Positions 17,384-26,991 are shown, numbered from the stretch's first letter. The stretch is DNA of 64,000 nucleotides from Sphingobacterium bovistauri (GCF_020295405.1 NZ_JADEYP010000001.1:62001-126000); one strand, 5' to 3'. Translations and numbers: made by a program. The notes: generated by a model from the sequence alone, not told the origin.

Positions 17384-18715
17384 ATGAAAAAGTTTTTGCA
17401 TTTTTTGCAAGTTCTATCCCGTATAGGAACTAGAGTTGATTCATCTTATTTGGATCGAAAGCGTATATACATGGTCAATATTATTGCTATCATCTGCGTC
17501 ATTCCTTCATTTAGTTTTTCCGTGTTAAATTTTATAGAAGATCGGTTTTACTTATCACTAATTAATTTTTTAACGGGAGTTACCTATATCACTGTTATTT
17601 TACTTCAATACTATCATCAACACCAAAAGGCAAAAGCCCTATTAATTGGATCAAGTTATATACTATTTTCAATTAGTAGATTATTCTATAGAAATGGAGG
17701 AGAGTATTTTTTAGTAAGTACATTAATAGTTTCAATGCTTCTTTATGATAATATTAGATTTTTAATTTTCGGAAGTATCATCATTATATCGACTATATTA
17801 ATGATATATGCCTTCCCTATCACCAATTATTTTAACTTTCCTGTGCCTCAAGAAAGAGCAATATACAACATAACTTCATCCTTAATATTTATGGTAGTTG
17901 CGGTTGTGTTTTTTAAACATGTAATGTTCCATGACAAAAAGCAAATAGAACTTCAACGTCTAAAGCTTGAGGAAATGAATATTGAAAAAGAAAAGATATT
18001 CTCAATTATTGCGCATGACATGCGTGCTCCTTTAGTAAACACTTCAATAATTGTAGATATTTTTGAAGAAAATACAATCAATAAAAAGAATATGAGTGAT
18101 TTTATCACACAATTAAAAAAACAAATTAATGATCAAAATAAGGTATTAGAAAGTATATTAGCATGGAGCAGTAATCGCATAAAAGGAGTATCAAGCGCGC
18201 TGACTAACGTATCGATCTATGATTTAACAACCGAAATCCTTAAAGACTTTCATATACATTACACTAGAAAAAGAATCAACTTTAACATCAATATAGACAA
18301 AGAGATATTCATTCTAGCTGACTTTGAACACCTAAAGATAATCTTGCGTAATATAATTAGCAACGCCATAAAGTTTAGTTACCCCGACACTCAAATTAAA
18401 ATATATACCACTCAAGATTCGAAAAAATCACATGTACATATAGAAGATATCGGAGTCGGTATCGATATGTCCAAATTTGATGCATCATTTAAGCGCATAA
18501 AGAGTCGCTCACTAGGCACCTCAAATGAACCGGGATCTGGCATTGGATTGCTTTTTTGTAAAGAGCTTGCCGAGTTAAACAATGGGCAGATAACCATAAA
18601 AAGTACACCAAAAAAAGGATCTATTTTTACATTAAGCTTTCCTTTAGTATATCGTAAAATAGACGACGCTCCTACAGATGATACCATAGTACAGAACAAA
18701 GCCTTATTTGTCTGA
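17384..18715 (+). CDS. Orphan sensor histidine kinase, multi-pass membrane
   Basis: 443 residues. The first 185 hold about six hydrophobic segments and no recognisable extracellular sensor domain. A short helical linker leads to HisKA with phosphoacceptor H211 (SIIAHDMRAPL), then HATPase_c: N box NIISNAIKFSYP near 325, G1 DIGVGIDMSKF near 355, G2 GSGIGLLFCKELAEL near 385. No response regulator lies nearby, so its partner is elsewhere. It ends with a 25-residue tail rich in Asp and Thr. Signal unknown. Confidence 0.88.
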   Translation: MKKFLHFLQVLSRIGTRVDSSYLDRKRIYMVNIIAIICVIPSFSFSVLNFIEDRFYLSLINFLTGVTYITVILLQYYHQHQKAKALLIGSSYILFSISRLFYRNGGEYFLVSTLIVSMLLYDNIRFLIFGSIIIISTILMIYAFPITNYFNFPVPQERAIYNITSSLIFMVVAVVFFKHVMFHDKKQIELQRLKLEEMNIEKEKIFSIIAHDMRAPLVNTSIIVDIFEENTINKKNMSDFITQLKKQINDQNKVLESILAWSSNRIKGVSSALTNVSIYDLTTEILKDFHIHYTRKRINFNINIDKEIFILADFEHLKIILRNIISNAIKFSYPDTQIKIYTTQDSKKSHVHIEDIGVGIDMSKFDASFKRIKSRSLGTSNEPGSGIGLLFCKELAELNNGQITIKSTPKKGSIFTLSFPLVYRKIDDAPTDDTIVQNKALFV

Positions 18716-18750
18716 TTTTATCGAAGCAACCACTAACAAACATCTGTCTT

Positions 18751-18799
18751 AAAATAAATATAGAGTTTCAATTCTAAACCGAAACTCTATATTTATTTT
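18751..18799 (+). terminator. Terminator of the histidine kinase
   Basis: A 19-bp perfect stem (AAAATAAATATAGAGTTTC with its complement) and an 11-base loop, 36 bp after the stop. Confidence 0.75.
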
Positions 18800-18959
18800 A
18801 ACTCCAAAAAACACAACCGTTTTAATTATTATTTAAAAAAAATCATTGAAGCAAAAAAAAGAAACAATAAAAAACTCTTATTGATTCAATAAAAAAACAA
18901 ATAATTAATATAAAATCATAATTACATAATATTTAACACCTAAAAAAAACATCATATTA

Positions 18960-18991
18960 TTGTAAAATACAATAATATAGTGCTATATTTG
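18960..18991 (+). promoter_or_regulatory. Promoter of the outer-membrane protein / lipoprotein pair
   Basis: TTG at 18960-18962, a 21-bp spacer and TATATTTG at 18984-18991, 20 bp before the ATG at 19012. The preceding 150 bp are extremely A-rich, like an UP-type region. Confidence 0.65.
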
Positions 18992-19011
18992 TGTACAAAC
19001 AAATTTAACCT

Positions 19012-19725
19012 ATGAAAAAAAGAATATTTTTATTCTGTTGCCAGCTCACGGCAATGGGGTACTTAATGGCACAAACTGATGTGCCGTCTGTTGGTCAGGG
19101 CTTTCAACTCAACAAAATGTCTCTCCAATTACAAGGTGGAACAAATGGTTTCGGTGCTGGAATACGTTATCAAGTCCTTGAAAAATTAGCTGTAAGACTA
19201 AATGGTACTTACTTCAAACATCAAATGGATAATCCCCTAAAAGGCAGAGATATCAATATTGCAGCTTTAGGAGATTTCAAGGATGATATTCAATATGTGA
19301 ATGGATCAGTAAGTCAAGTTGGACTATTGGGTGAATACAGTGTTTTATCTATGCTGAGAATTGTCGCTGGAGGAGCGGTAATAAACAACACGGAAGTAAA
19401 CGGATTTCTAAAACCTACTAAAGGTATGGACTTTGGAAATTTAACGATCTCTCCAGAACAAATTGGCACGCTAGCTGCAAACGTAAGTTTCAATGGATTT
19501 GCGCCTTATATCGGTCTAGGTATTGGAAAAAGCACACCAAATAAACGATTTGGTGTTAATGTAGACTTAGGGTCTTATTACATGTCGGCTGCCAAAGTAC
19601 AAATTGATGCTACAAAACTATTAGCACCTAACAAAAATCAAGAATCCCTATTAGAAAACAATTTATCAACTTTTCGCTGGATGCCAACATTGCAGGTGAA
19701 TCTAAACTTCAAATTAGGCAACTAA
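19012..19725 (+). CDS. Outer-membrane beta-barrel-like protein
   Basis: 237 residues with a signal peptide (MKKRIFLFCCQLTAMGYLMA). The mature part alternates hydrophobic and polar residues with Gly, as in small 8-strand barrels: GFGAGIRYQVLEKLAVRLNGTYF, SQVGLLGEYSVL, ISFNGFAPYIGLGIGKSTPNKRFGVNVDLGSYYM and a final aromatic-poor strand WMPTLQVNLNFKLGN. It is not one of the named OmpA or OprF families. The lipoprotein gene starts 12 bp after it, so the pair is one operon behind a good promoter. Function unknown. Confidence 0.7.
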   Translation: MKKRIFLFCCQLTAMGYLMAQTDVPSVGQGFQLNKMSLQLQGGTNGFGAGIRYQVLEKLAVRLNGTYFKHQMDNPLKGRDINIAALGDFKDDIQYVNGSVSQVGLLGEYSVLSMLRIVAGGAVINNTEVNGFLKPTKGMDFGNLTISPEQIGTLAANVSFNGFAPYIGLGIGKSTPNKRFGVNVDLGSYYMSAAKVQIDATKLLAPNKNQESLLENNLSTFRWMPTLQVNLNFKLGN

Positions 19726-19737
19726 ATATAACCAATC

Positions 19738-21387
19738 ATGAAAATTTCAACTAAATATATATTACTTACACTTGTAGCAATTGCTTCAGCTGTATTTTAT
19801 ACCTGTAAAAATCCATTTGACGGCATAGAGGTTTTAGCCGACAGCAATATCTATGGAAACACACCTACTGGAGTTGTTTTCATAAATGCAAACTCTTCAA
19901 ACCCTACTCCGATCGGTGATTTTAATGTAACAATATCTGGAACAAATGCAGATAAAGTAATTAATGATATAGGTAAAAAAGAATTTAAAGTAGTAGGTGG
20001 CATGTTGAGCTTAGCACTACAAGAGGGTGTAAAGCCGACTAAAGCAGCTCCTATCCAATTTCACATTAGCGCAGTAATGGAAGGTTATGTTCCTATTTCG
20101 CAAACAATTACATTAACGCACGATTCTTTATCTGTGCACATGGTTAAAATGGTTCAATTATCAAATTTGCCAGCTGGAACGGCTGCGGTAGTAGCCAATT
20201 CAACAACATTATCGGGCAATGTGACAACCGAAGAAAAAACATTCTCCTTACCGAGTACGACTGCTAAACCTGAAAGTGCTGCTATCGCATTACAAACAGG
20301 TACGCAGTTTTTATCACAAACAGGAGCACCTTTAACAGGCGGCGCGGTTACTTCAAATATTGTACAGTTTAGCGCTACAAATAGTGCCGCTGTACAAGCA
20401 ATACCAGGCGGACTTTCTGCACAAAATTTAGTAGATCAAAATGGCAATAAAATTAATGCTGGATCATTCGTAACTGCTGGCTTATTAGCTATTGATATGA
20501 AAGTTGGAAATCAAAGCGTAAAGAATTTCTCAAAACCTTTACAAGTAGACATGGAGGTAAGCAATTCGATTATCAACCCTACTACAGGGGCTGCGTTGAA
20601 AGTTGGAGATCAAATTCCAGTTTGGAGTTTGGACGAAGATAAAGGAGTATGGAAAAGAGAATCTACATCAACAGTCATTAATAAAAATGGTAAGTTAGTT
20701 GCTCCTTTTGAAGTACCCCATTTATCGTATTGGAGTCTAAATTTCCTTGTAGAAAATTGTGCTCAAACTACAACTCTAACTGTTAATGCTAATGCTGCTG
20801 CTGCTAATAGAGAATATGAATTAAGAGTATTAAACCAAAATGGTCAATTAATATCTGGAGATGCTTCTAGAATGTTTACCTTCAAATCTGGTGCAAATAC
20901 AATTACATTAGAAAAATTACCAAATTCATCAGTGAAAATTGAAGTAATTGAAACAGCTTCTAAAACAAAGGTTGCAGAATCTGCTTCGTTTAATCCTTGT
21001 AGTGGTCAACCTGCAGCTATTACATTAAATGCATCAACTGTAGATTTAGTCAACGTTAAATTAGATTTAACAGGAAAATGTCCTGCTAAAAGCACAACAG
21101 TACTTCCTACTGCAACCATTTCATTATATAAAATGTCTGGTACTTCAAAAGAATATGTAAGTGTTGTCAGAATTGAAAATGGTGTTGGAAATCTTCAACT
21201 AATAAATAATACCAAATATTTTATTGAAATCACGTTTGACGGCAAAAAATATGCTTCTGAATTTGATTTCAAAAAATCTGACACTGCATTACCAGCACGC
21301 GAAGGATTAGTAGGTCAAATCAAATATGATGCTAGTACAAATTCATCAACATTAGTGGCTACTTTCAATGTTCCAAATTGTAACTAA
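19738..21387 (+). CDS. Large surface lipoprotein of unknown function
   Basis: 549 residues; lipobox cysteine C23 (SAVFYTC). Residues after the Cys include an acidic/Asp stretch (PFDGIEVLAD). The N-terminal third (about 40-140) reads as a beta sandwich (VVFINANSSNPTPIGDFNVTISG...). The middle contains long Thr/Ala/Ser stretches and a VWSLDEDKGVWKRES segment followed by PHLSYWSLNF near residue 330, reminiscent of domains in adhesin-like proteins. The C-terminal 210 residues appear to be two Ig-like repeats, each with a paired Cys (ENCAQTTTLTV..., TGKCPAKST) ending VPNCN. I do not recognise the family. A decayed copy of its C-terminus lies immediately downstream. Confidence 0.7.
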   Translation: MKISTKYILLTLVAIASAVFYTCKNPFDGIEVLADSNIYGNTPTGVVFINANSSNPTPIGDFNVTISGTNADKVINDIGKKEFKVVGGMLSLALQEGVKPTKAAPIQFHISAVMEGYVPISQTITLTHDSLSVHMVKMVQLSNLPAGTAAVVANSTTLSGNVTTEEKTFSLPSTTAKPESAAIALQTGTQFLSQTGAPLTGGAVTSNIVQFSATNSAAVQAIPGGLSAQNLVDQNGNKINAGSFVTAGLLAIDMKVGNQSVKNFSKPLQVDMEVSNSIINPTTGAALKVGDQIPVWSLDEDKGVWKRESTSTVINKNGKLVAPFEVPHLSYWSLNFLVENCAQTTTLTVNANAAAANREYELRVLNQNGQLISGDASRMFTFKSGANTITLEKLPNSSVKIEVIETASKTKVAESASFNPCSGQPAAITLNASTVDLVNVKLDLTGKCPAKSTTVLPTATISLYKMSGTSKEYVSVVRIENGVGNLQLINNTKYFIEITFDGKKYASEFDFKKSDTALPAREGLVGQIKYDASTNSSTLVATFNVPNCN

Positions 21388-21410
21388 CTAAAGTTAAAAT
21401 ATTAAAAGTA

Positions 21411-21451
21411 AAAAGTGCCTTAAAGAATAGTATTCTTTAAGGCACTTTTTT
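21411..21451 (+). terminator. Terminator of the lipoprotein gene
   Basis: An 18-bp stem (AAAAGTGCCTTAAAGAAT and complement) with a 3-base loop, then T6, 24 bp after the stop at 21387. Confidence 0.85.
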
Positions 21452-21476
21452 GGCACTTCCTTTCGCGTTCCTAAAA

Positions 21477-21679
21477 GGTATAACTATCACATTCAGAAAC
21501 AATAAAAACATAAACTAGAGGTAGTTTAAGATCAAAAAATAAGACCTCTTAAATTTTCATTTAATATATCCAATATCAGATTACCCTCTAACAATACGTT
21601 AACAAGAACAATTATAGATTACTCAGCTAAAGCTACCGCGCAATTAAATGTACAATTCGTTGTACCAAATTGTAAATAA
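21477..21679 (+). pseudogene. Decayed C-terminus of a second copy of the lipoprotein
   Basis: From 21530 a reading frame with no start codes for 49 residues ending LNVQFVVPNCK and TAA (21677-21679). Its last 32 residues align without gaps to the last 32 of the lipoprotein at 19738 (LP....L...I...........L...F.VPNC), 10 identities. Just upstream, another frame (21477-21541) gives ITITFRNNKNIN, stop, R, stop, FKIKK, which lines up with IEITFDGKKYASE FDFKK of the intact protein. Two in-frame stops and a frame change show decay. A second hairpin terminator follows at 21714, as in the intact copy. Noncoding remnant of a tandem paralogue is the best reading. Confidence 0.6.
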
Positions 21680-21713
21680 TCATCCTCGATATACATCTAG
21701 TTATTAATTTTAC

Positions 21714-21745
21714 AAAATGCCTCTAAAGTCAATTAGAGGCATTTT
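21714..21745 (+). terminator. Hairpin terminator behind the paralogue remnant
   Basis: 13-bp stem (AAAATGCCTCTAA and complement), 6-base loop, T6. No intact gene needs it, which supports the remnant. Confidence 0.75.
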
Positions 21746-21854
21746 TTGTATCTTATCGTTTACTCTGTTTTTTAAAAACTTTTTTACTAACTTGAATAAC
21801 AAATCAAAACACATTTCTAATAACATTTAACTAGAAAAAGCAGGTAAGTTTGCC

Positions 21855-21862
21855 TAATTTTG
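21855..21862 (+). promoter_or_regulatory. -7 box of dnaE
   Basis: TAATTTTG, an exact TAnnTTTG, 28 bp before ATG 21891. It lies at the very position of the longest possible reading-frame start (21864), which rules that start out. Confidence 0.55.
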
Positions 21863-21890
21863 TTTGTTCAAGCGAGGAAGAGTAAGAGAT

Positions 21891-24800
21891 ATGTATATAA
21901 TTTTTGACACGGAAACTACAGGATTACCCAAACGTTGGGATGCACCAATTACAGATACAGACAATTGGCCAAGGTGTATTCAAATTGCATGGCAATTACA
22001 CGACGAAATGGGTAATTTAATTGAACATCAGGATTATCTAATAAAACCTGATGGCTTTAATATTCCGTTCGATTCAGAAAAGATTCACGGTATTTCAACT
22101 GAATTGGCTACAGAACAAGGTATACCCTTACCCGAAGTCTTAGTAAAGTTCAACGAAGCTTTAGCTAAAGCAAAATTCGTTGTAGGTCAAAACATTGGTT
22201 TTGACATCAATATTATGGGCTGTGAACTTTACCGATATCAAGTAGATTCGCCAATGTCATCTATGCCTATATTGGACACCTGTACAGAATTAACAGCTGA
22301 CTTACTGAAGTTGCCTGGGGGTCGTGGGGGACGTTACAAACTGCCAACTCTTACTGAACTTCACTCCTACTTGTTCGGTGTTCCATTTGCTGAAGCACAC
22401 AACGCAACAGCCGATGTTGAGGCAACTACTCGATGTTTCTTCGAATTAGTTCGTCGAGAAATATATACCCCAGAACAATTACAAGTTGACACTGGCTATT
22501 TCGTTGATTTCAAACAACATAATCCTACTTTAGTCCCAACAGTAGGATTAAAACATATTAACCTAAAAGCTTCTTCGGATGCGATTCGAAACAGGGATAA
22601 GTCTTCTTCAGTAATTGAAGTCGATTCTATAAAACTAGAAGCCCTCGAGCATGCAGCATTTGCTCATTTGCACAACCATTCACAATTTTCCGTTTTACAA
22701 TCGACCATTTCTATTGGAGATTTGGTATCAGCAGCTGCAAAATTAGAGATGCCAGCTGTAGCATTGACAGATCACGGTAATATGATGGGGGCCTTTCATT
22801 TTGTAAGCCGTGTTCTTGGACATAACAAAGATGTAGAAGCTAAAAATAAAGAAGCTATCGAAGCAGGAGAAGAACCTAGCGGACAGATAATAAAACCAAT
22901 TGTTGGCTGTGAGTTTTTTATTTGTGATGATCGAAAAGACAAAACAAGAAAAGACAATGGTTACCAAGTGGTTTTCCTAGCTAAAAATAAAGCAGGATAC
23001 CACAATTTAGCAAAAATGGCTTCTAAGGCCTACACCGAAGGTTTTTACTATGTACCACGTATAGATAAATCAGTTGTAGAACAATACAAAGAAAACTTAA
23101 TTGTTTTATCTGGAAATTTACAAGGTGAAATACCTAATAAAATTTTGAATATTGGTGAAAACCAAGCAGAAGAAGCGCTTATCTGGTGGAAGGAGCAATT
23201 TGGCGAAGACTTCTATATGGAAATCATGCGTCATGGTCAAGAAGATGAAAACCGTGTCAATGAAACATTGATTTCTTTGGCTAATAAGCATGATGTCAAA
23301 CTCATAGCAACTAACAATACCTACTACGTTAATAAAGCAGATGCCCACGCACATGATATTTTGTTATGTGTAAAAGATGGTGAGAAACTCACCACCCCAG
23401 TTGGTCGAGGAAGAGGTTTCCGTTTTGGTATGCCAAATCAAGAATATTATTTTAAATCTGCTGAAGAAATGAAAAAATCATTTTCGGATTTGCCAGATGC
23501 TATTATAAATATTCAGGAAATAGTCGATAAAATAGAAATTTATTCCCTATTCCGGGATGTACTTCTTCCTAAATTTGAAATTCCAGAAGAATTTCAAGAT
23601 ACAGAAGACGATGAGGATGGTGGAAAAAGAGGTGAAAATGCATTTCTTCGTCATTTGACATATGAAGGTGCTAAAAGAAGATATAAAGAACTTACGGATG
23701 ATATTGTAGAACGTCTAGATTTTGAGTTGACTACCATCGAACGAACAGGGTATCCTGGTTATTTCTTAATTGTTCAGGATTTTATTGCTGAAGCTCGAAA
23801 AATGGGTGTTTCGGTAGGGCCGGGACGTGGATCTGCTGCTGGATCAGCAGTAGCATATTGTTTAGGAATTACCAATTTAGATCCTATCATGTACGATCTG
23901 CTATTCGAGCGTTTTTTGAATCCTGACCGTGTCTCCATGCCCGATATAGATATTGACTTTGATGATGAAGGTCGTGGACGTGTCATGCAGTATGTAATTG
24001 ATAAATATGGAGCTTCGCAAGTAGCGCAAATCATTACCTACGGTACAATGGCAGCTAAGTCTTCCATTAAAGATACAGGGCGTGTATTAGATTTGCCACT
24101 TGCCGATACCAACGAAATTGCGAAGTTAATACCCAATTTGAAGCTTAGCAAAATCTTCAATATGGACGAAAAAGCATTGAAAGATGTGCTTCGTACTGAA
24201 GAATATGAAGCTGTAAATAAACTAAAAGGAATAGCAGATGGCGCTGGTTTAGAGGCTGAAACCATCAAACAAGCACGCGTATTAGAAGGCTCAATGCGTA
24301 ATACAGGCATTCACGCTTGTGGTGTTATTATTACTCCAGATGATATCACGAACTTTGTTCCAGTATCTCTAGCCAAAGATTCGGATTTATACGTCACGCA
24401 ATTTGACAACTCTGTAGTAGAAAGTGCCGGTTTGTTGAAAATGGACTTTTTAGGGTTAAAAACACTAACCCTAATTAAAGATACGGTCGCCAATGTACGC
24501 TTACGTCACGGAGTAGAATTAGATCCCGATAACTTTCCAATCGATGATGAATTAACATACGAGTTATTCCAACGTGGTGAAACCATTGGTGTATTCCAGT
24601 ACGAATCGCCTGGGATGCAAAAATACATGAAGGAACTTAAGCCTACTGTATTTGCCGATTTGATCGCCATGAATGCCCTGTATCGTCCAGGTCCGATGGA
24701 ATACATTCCTTCTTTCATTAAGCGTAAACATGGTATTGAACCAATCACATACGATTTAGATGCCTGTGAAGAATACCTAAAAGAAACATACGGTATTACG

Positions 24801-26309
24801 GTTTACCAAGAGCAGGTAATGCTTCTTTCGCAAAAATTAGCAGGCTTTTCCAAAGGTGATGCCGATGTTTTGCGTAAAGCAATGGGTAAGAAGCAAAAGG
24901 CCGTATTGGACAAAATGAAGCCTAAATTTGTTGATCAAGCTGCTGAAAAAGGTCACAGCCCTAAAGTCTTAGAAAAAATATGGACTGACTGGGAGGCTTT
25001 TGCAAGTTACGCCTTCAACAAGTCCCACTCTACATGTTATGCTTGGGTCGCGTATCAAACAGCTTATTTGAAAGCACATTACCCAGCAGAATATATGGCT
25101 GCAGTGCTTTCTAATAACATGAACGATATTAAGCAAGTAACCTTCTTCATGGAAGAATGTAAGCGTATGGGATTAACCGTATTGGGACCAGATGTAAATG
25201 AATCGCATTACAAATTTACTGTAAATGAAAGTGGTGCTATACGATTTGGTATTGGCGCCGTAAAGGGAGTTGGTGCTGGCGCAGTGGATACAATTGTACA
25301 AACTCGCGAGACAGGTCCATATAAATCAATTTTTGATTTTGCTAAACGAATAGACTTACGCTCTGCCAATAAAAAAGCCTTTGAATCACTTGCTTACGCT
25401 GGTGGTTTTGATGGTTTTACAGACACCCATCGTGCTCAATATTTCTATAAAGATGGTGACAATACAACTGGAATTGAGAAAGCTGTAAAATTTGCACAAC
25501 GTTTCAAAGAAAATGAAAGTTCAGCACAAGCTTCATTATTTGGAGGTGGAGCAGCTACTGCTTTGCCTGAGCCAGTTTTAGCTCCTTGCACACCTTGGGG
25601 TTTAATTGAAAAATTAAAATATGAGAAAGACGTAATTGGTATTTACCTCACCTCCCACCCTTTAGATAATTATAAATTCGAAATCGACCATTTCTGTCAA
25701 AATAGAGTTTCAGAGCTACAATTAATAAACAAGGTAAAGGCTTCCGAAGTAGAAGAAGACATCCTATTAGAATTCAATAAAATAAAAAATAAAGAGATTG
25801 TTATCGGAGGTATCATTGCCAATGCAGCACATCGCGTATCCAAAGCAGGTAAACCTTTTGGTTCATTTATTATTGAAGATTATTCAGACTCCTATGATAT
25901 TGCCATTTTCGGTGAAGATTATGTGAAATTCAAAAGTTATTTGGAAGATGGTTATTTTGTTCAAATAAGAGGTTTAGTACAAGAAAGATTCAGACAGGTT
26001 GGAAACTGGGGATTTGAGTTAAAAAGTATTCAACTTTTATCAGAATTAAGAGATAAGTTCGCTAAAAACTTTACCATACAGATAGCATTACATCAATTAA
26101 ACGATGAAATGATTCACAAAATTCATGATCTTATAGAATCTACTATTCCAGAAGGTGAGGCAGCAAATTGTGGTTTAAAATTTATGATAGTAGATGTAAA
26201 AGAAAATATATCAGTTGAAATGCCAGCAAAATCAACTAAAATTAAAATCACCAACGAATTACTCCAAATTATTGAAGAAATGGAAGGTGTTAAATATAAA
26301 TTAAATTGA
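21891..26309 (+). CDS. dnaE: DNA polymerase III alpha subunit with N-terminal proofreading exonuclease
   Basis: 1472 residues. Domain order: DEDDh 3'-5' exonuclease (about 1-180; FDTETTGL at 3-10, NIGFDINIM, HNATADVEAT), a linker, PHP domain (from about 258, FAHLHNHSQFSVL; LTDHGNMMG), polymerase core with the catalytic aspartates in PDIDIDFDD (about 682-690), GPGRGSAAGS just before, beta-binding/helix-hairpin-helix parts and a C-terminal OB fold (about 1295-1380, EIVIGGIIANAAHRVSKAGKPFGSF-like). The fused exonuclease replaces a separate epsilon subunit, as is common in Bacteroidota. ATG 21891 is chosen because a -7 box occupies 21855-21862 and GAGGAAGAG lies 15-20 bp upstream. Confidence 0.95.
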   Translation: MYIIFDTETTGLPKRWDAPITDTDNWPRCIQIAWQLHDEMGNLIEHQDYLIKPDGFNIPFDSEKIHGISTELATEQGIPLPEVLVKFNEALAKAKFVVGQNIGFDINIMGCELYRYQVDSPMSSMPILDTCTELTADLLKLPGGRGGRYKLPTLTELHSYLFGVPFAEAHNATADVEATTRCFFELVRREIYTPEQLQVDTGYFVDFKQHNPTLVPTVGLKHINLKASSDAIRNRDKSSSVIEVDSIKLEALEHAAFAHLHNHSQFSVLQSTISIGDLVSAAAKLEMPAVALTDHGNMMGAFHFVSRVLGHNKDVEAKNKEAIEAGEEPSGQIIKPIVGCEFFICDDRKDKTRKDNGYQVVFLAKNKAGYHNLAKMASKAYTEGFYYVPRIDKSVVEQYKENLIVLSGNLQGEIPNKILNIGENQAEEALIWWKEQFGEDFYMEIMRHGQEDENRVNETLISLANKHDVKLIATNNTYYVNKADAHAHDILLCVKDGEKLTTPVGRGRGFRFGMPNQEYYFKSAEEMKKSFSDLPDAIINIQEIVDKIEIYSLFRDVLLPKFEIPEEFQDTEDDEDGGKRGENAFLRHLTYEGAKRRYKELTDDIVERLDFELTTIERTGYPGYFLIVQDFIAEARKMGVSVGPGRGSAAGSAVAYCLGITNLDPIMYDLLFERFLNPDRVSMPDIDIDFDDEGRGRVMQYVIDKYGASQVAQIITYGTMAAKSSIKDTGRVLDLPLADTNEIAKLIPNLKLSKIFNMDEKALKDVLRTEEYEAVNKLKGIADGAGLEAETIKQARVLEGSMRNTGIHACGVIITPDDITNFVPVSLAKDSDLYVTQFDNSVVESAGLLKMDFLGLKTLTLIKDTVANVRLRHGVELDPDNFPIDDELTYELFQRGETIGVFQYESPGMQKYMKELKPTVFADLIAMNALYRPGPMEYIPSFIKRKHGIEPITYDLDACEEYLKETYGITVYQEQVMLLSQKLAGFSKGDADVLRKAMGKKQKAVLDKMKPKFVDQAAEKGHSPKVLEKIWTDWEAFASYAFNKSHSTCYAWVAYQTAYLKAHYPAEYMAAVLSNNMNDIKQVTFFMEECKRMGLTVLGPDVNESHYKFTVNESGAIRFGIGAVKGVGAGAVDTIVQTRETGPYKSIFDFAKRIDLRSANKKAFESLAYAGGFDGFTDTHRAQYFYKDGDNTTGIEKAVKFAQRFKENESSAQASLFGGGAATALPEPVLAPCTPWGLIEKLKYEKDVIGIYLTSHPLDNYKFEIDHFCQNRVSELQLINKVKASEVEEDILLEFNKIKNKEIVIGGIIANAAHRVSKAGKPFGSFIIEDYSDSYDIAIFGEDYVKFKSYLEDGYFVQIRGLVQERFRQVGNWGFELKSIQLLSELRDKFAKNFTIQIALHQLNDEMIHKIHDLIESTIPEGEAANCGLKFMIVDVKENISVEMPAKSTKIKITNELLQIIEEMEGVKYKLN

Positions 26310-26342
26310 TAGGGTATAAATTTTATTACATTGCAATTACGA

Positions 26343-26371
26343 TTTATATTCCATGCAAATAGCTATATTTG
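26343..26371 (+). promoter_or_regulatory. Promoter of trxA
   Basis: TTTA at 26343-26346, a 17-bp spacer and TATATTTG at 26364-26371, 30 bp before the ATG. Confidence 0.5.
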
Positions 26372-26401
26372 TTACTGAATAAATTTAAATAGAGTATTAT
26401 T

Positions 26402-26719
26402 ATGGCATTAGAAATTACAGATAGCAACTTCGAAGAGCTTGTATTAAAAGCAGACAAACCAGTGTTGATTGATTTTTGGGCAGAATGGTGTGGTCCATGT
26501 CGTATGGTAGGTCCTGTGGTTGACGAAATTGCTAATGAATATGAAGGTAAAGCAGTTGTTGGTAAAGTCAACGTTGACAACAATCCAGATATTTCGGTTC
26601 GTTTTGGTATCAGAAATATTCCTGCATTATTATTCTTCAAAAACGGCGAAATTGTAGACAAACAAATTGGTGCTGTACCTAAGTCAGTACTAGTAGAGAA
26701 ATTGGACAAACAATTATAA
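26402..26719 (+). CDS. trxA: Thioredoxin
   Basis: 105-residue canonical thioredoxin, the general disulfide reductant of the cytosol. FWAEWCGPCRMVGPV carries the CGPC active site near residues 32-35, FGIRNIPALLFFKNGE the cis-proline near 76. Own promoter and terminator. The closest match to housekeeping TrxA of the two thioredoxins in the window. Confidence 0.96.
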   Translation: MALEITDSNFEELVLKADKPVLIDFWAEWCGPCRMVGPVVDEIANEYEGKAVVGKVNVDNNPDISVRFGIRNIPALLFFKNGEIVDKQIGAVPKSVLVEKLDKQL

Positions 26720-26736
26720 TTAATTGTTTTTATACA

Positions 26737-26765
26737 ATAAAGGGATTCTAATAGAATCCCTTTAT
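26737..26765 (+). terminator. Terminator of trxA
   Basis: 12-bp stem (ATAAAGGGATTC with its complement), 5-base loop, T-rich tail. Confidence 0.85.
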
Positions 26766-26784
26766 TTTTGTATCTAATTTATTT

Positions 26785-26991
26785 ATGAAGATATCATATA
26801 CCCCCACTGATATCTTACCTGAATTGACTCCCTTTGCTTACAAGCTAATTGAATAGTGCGTTAAAGGAGTATATCGTGACCATATATGCGAGATTCTAGT
26901 TTCTAAAATTATCAATAGTAATCGAGTCTTAGTTGCACATTCAACACGTAGCTAGCAACTTCTCCTAATCCATCCCAATATTATCACGTAA
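26785..26991 (+). pseudogene. Possible decayed coding sequence, three in-frame stops
   Basis: From ATG 26785 the frame reads MKISYTPTDILPELTPFAY and so on for 23 codons, stop at 26854, then 32 codons (with RDHICEILVSKII and NRVLVAHS) to a stop at 26953, then 11 codons to TAA 26989. Between the stops it reads like protein, and no other gene occupies this 330-bp gap. Family not recognised; chance coding-like sequence remains possible. Confidence 0.3.
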
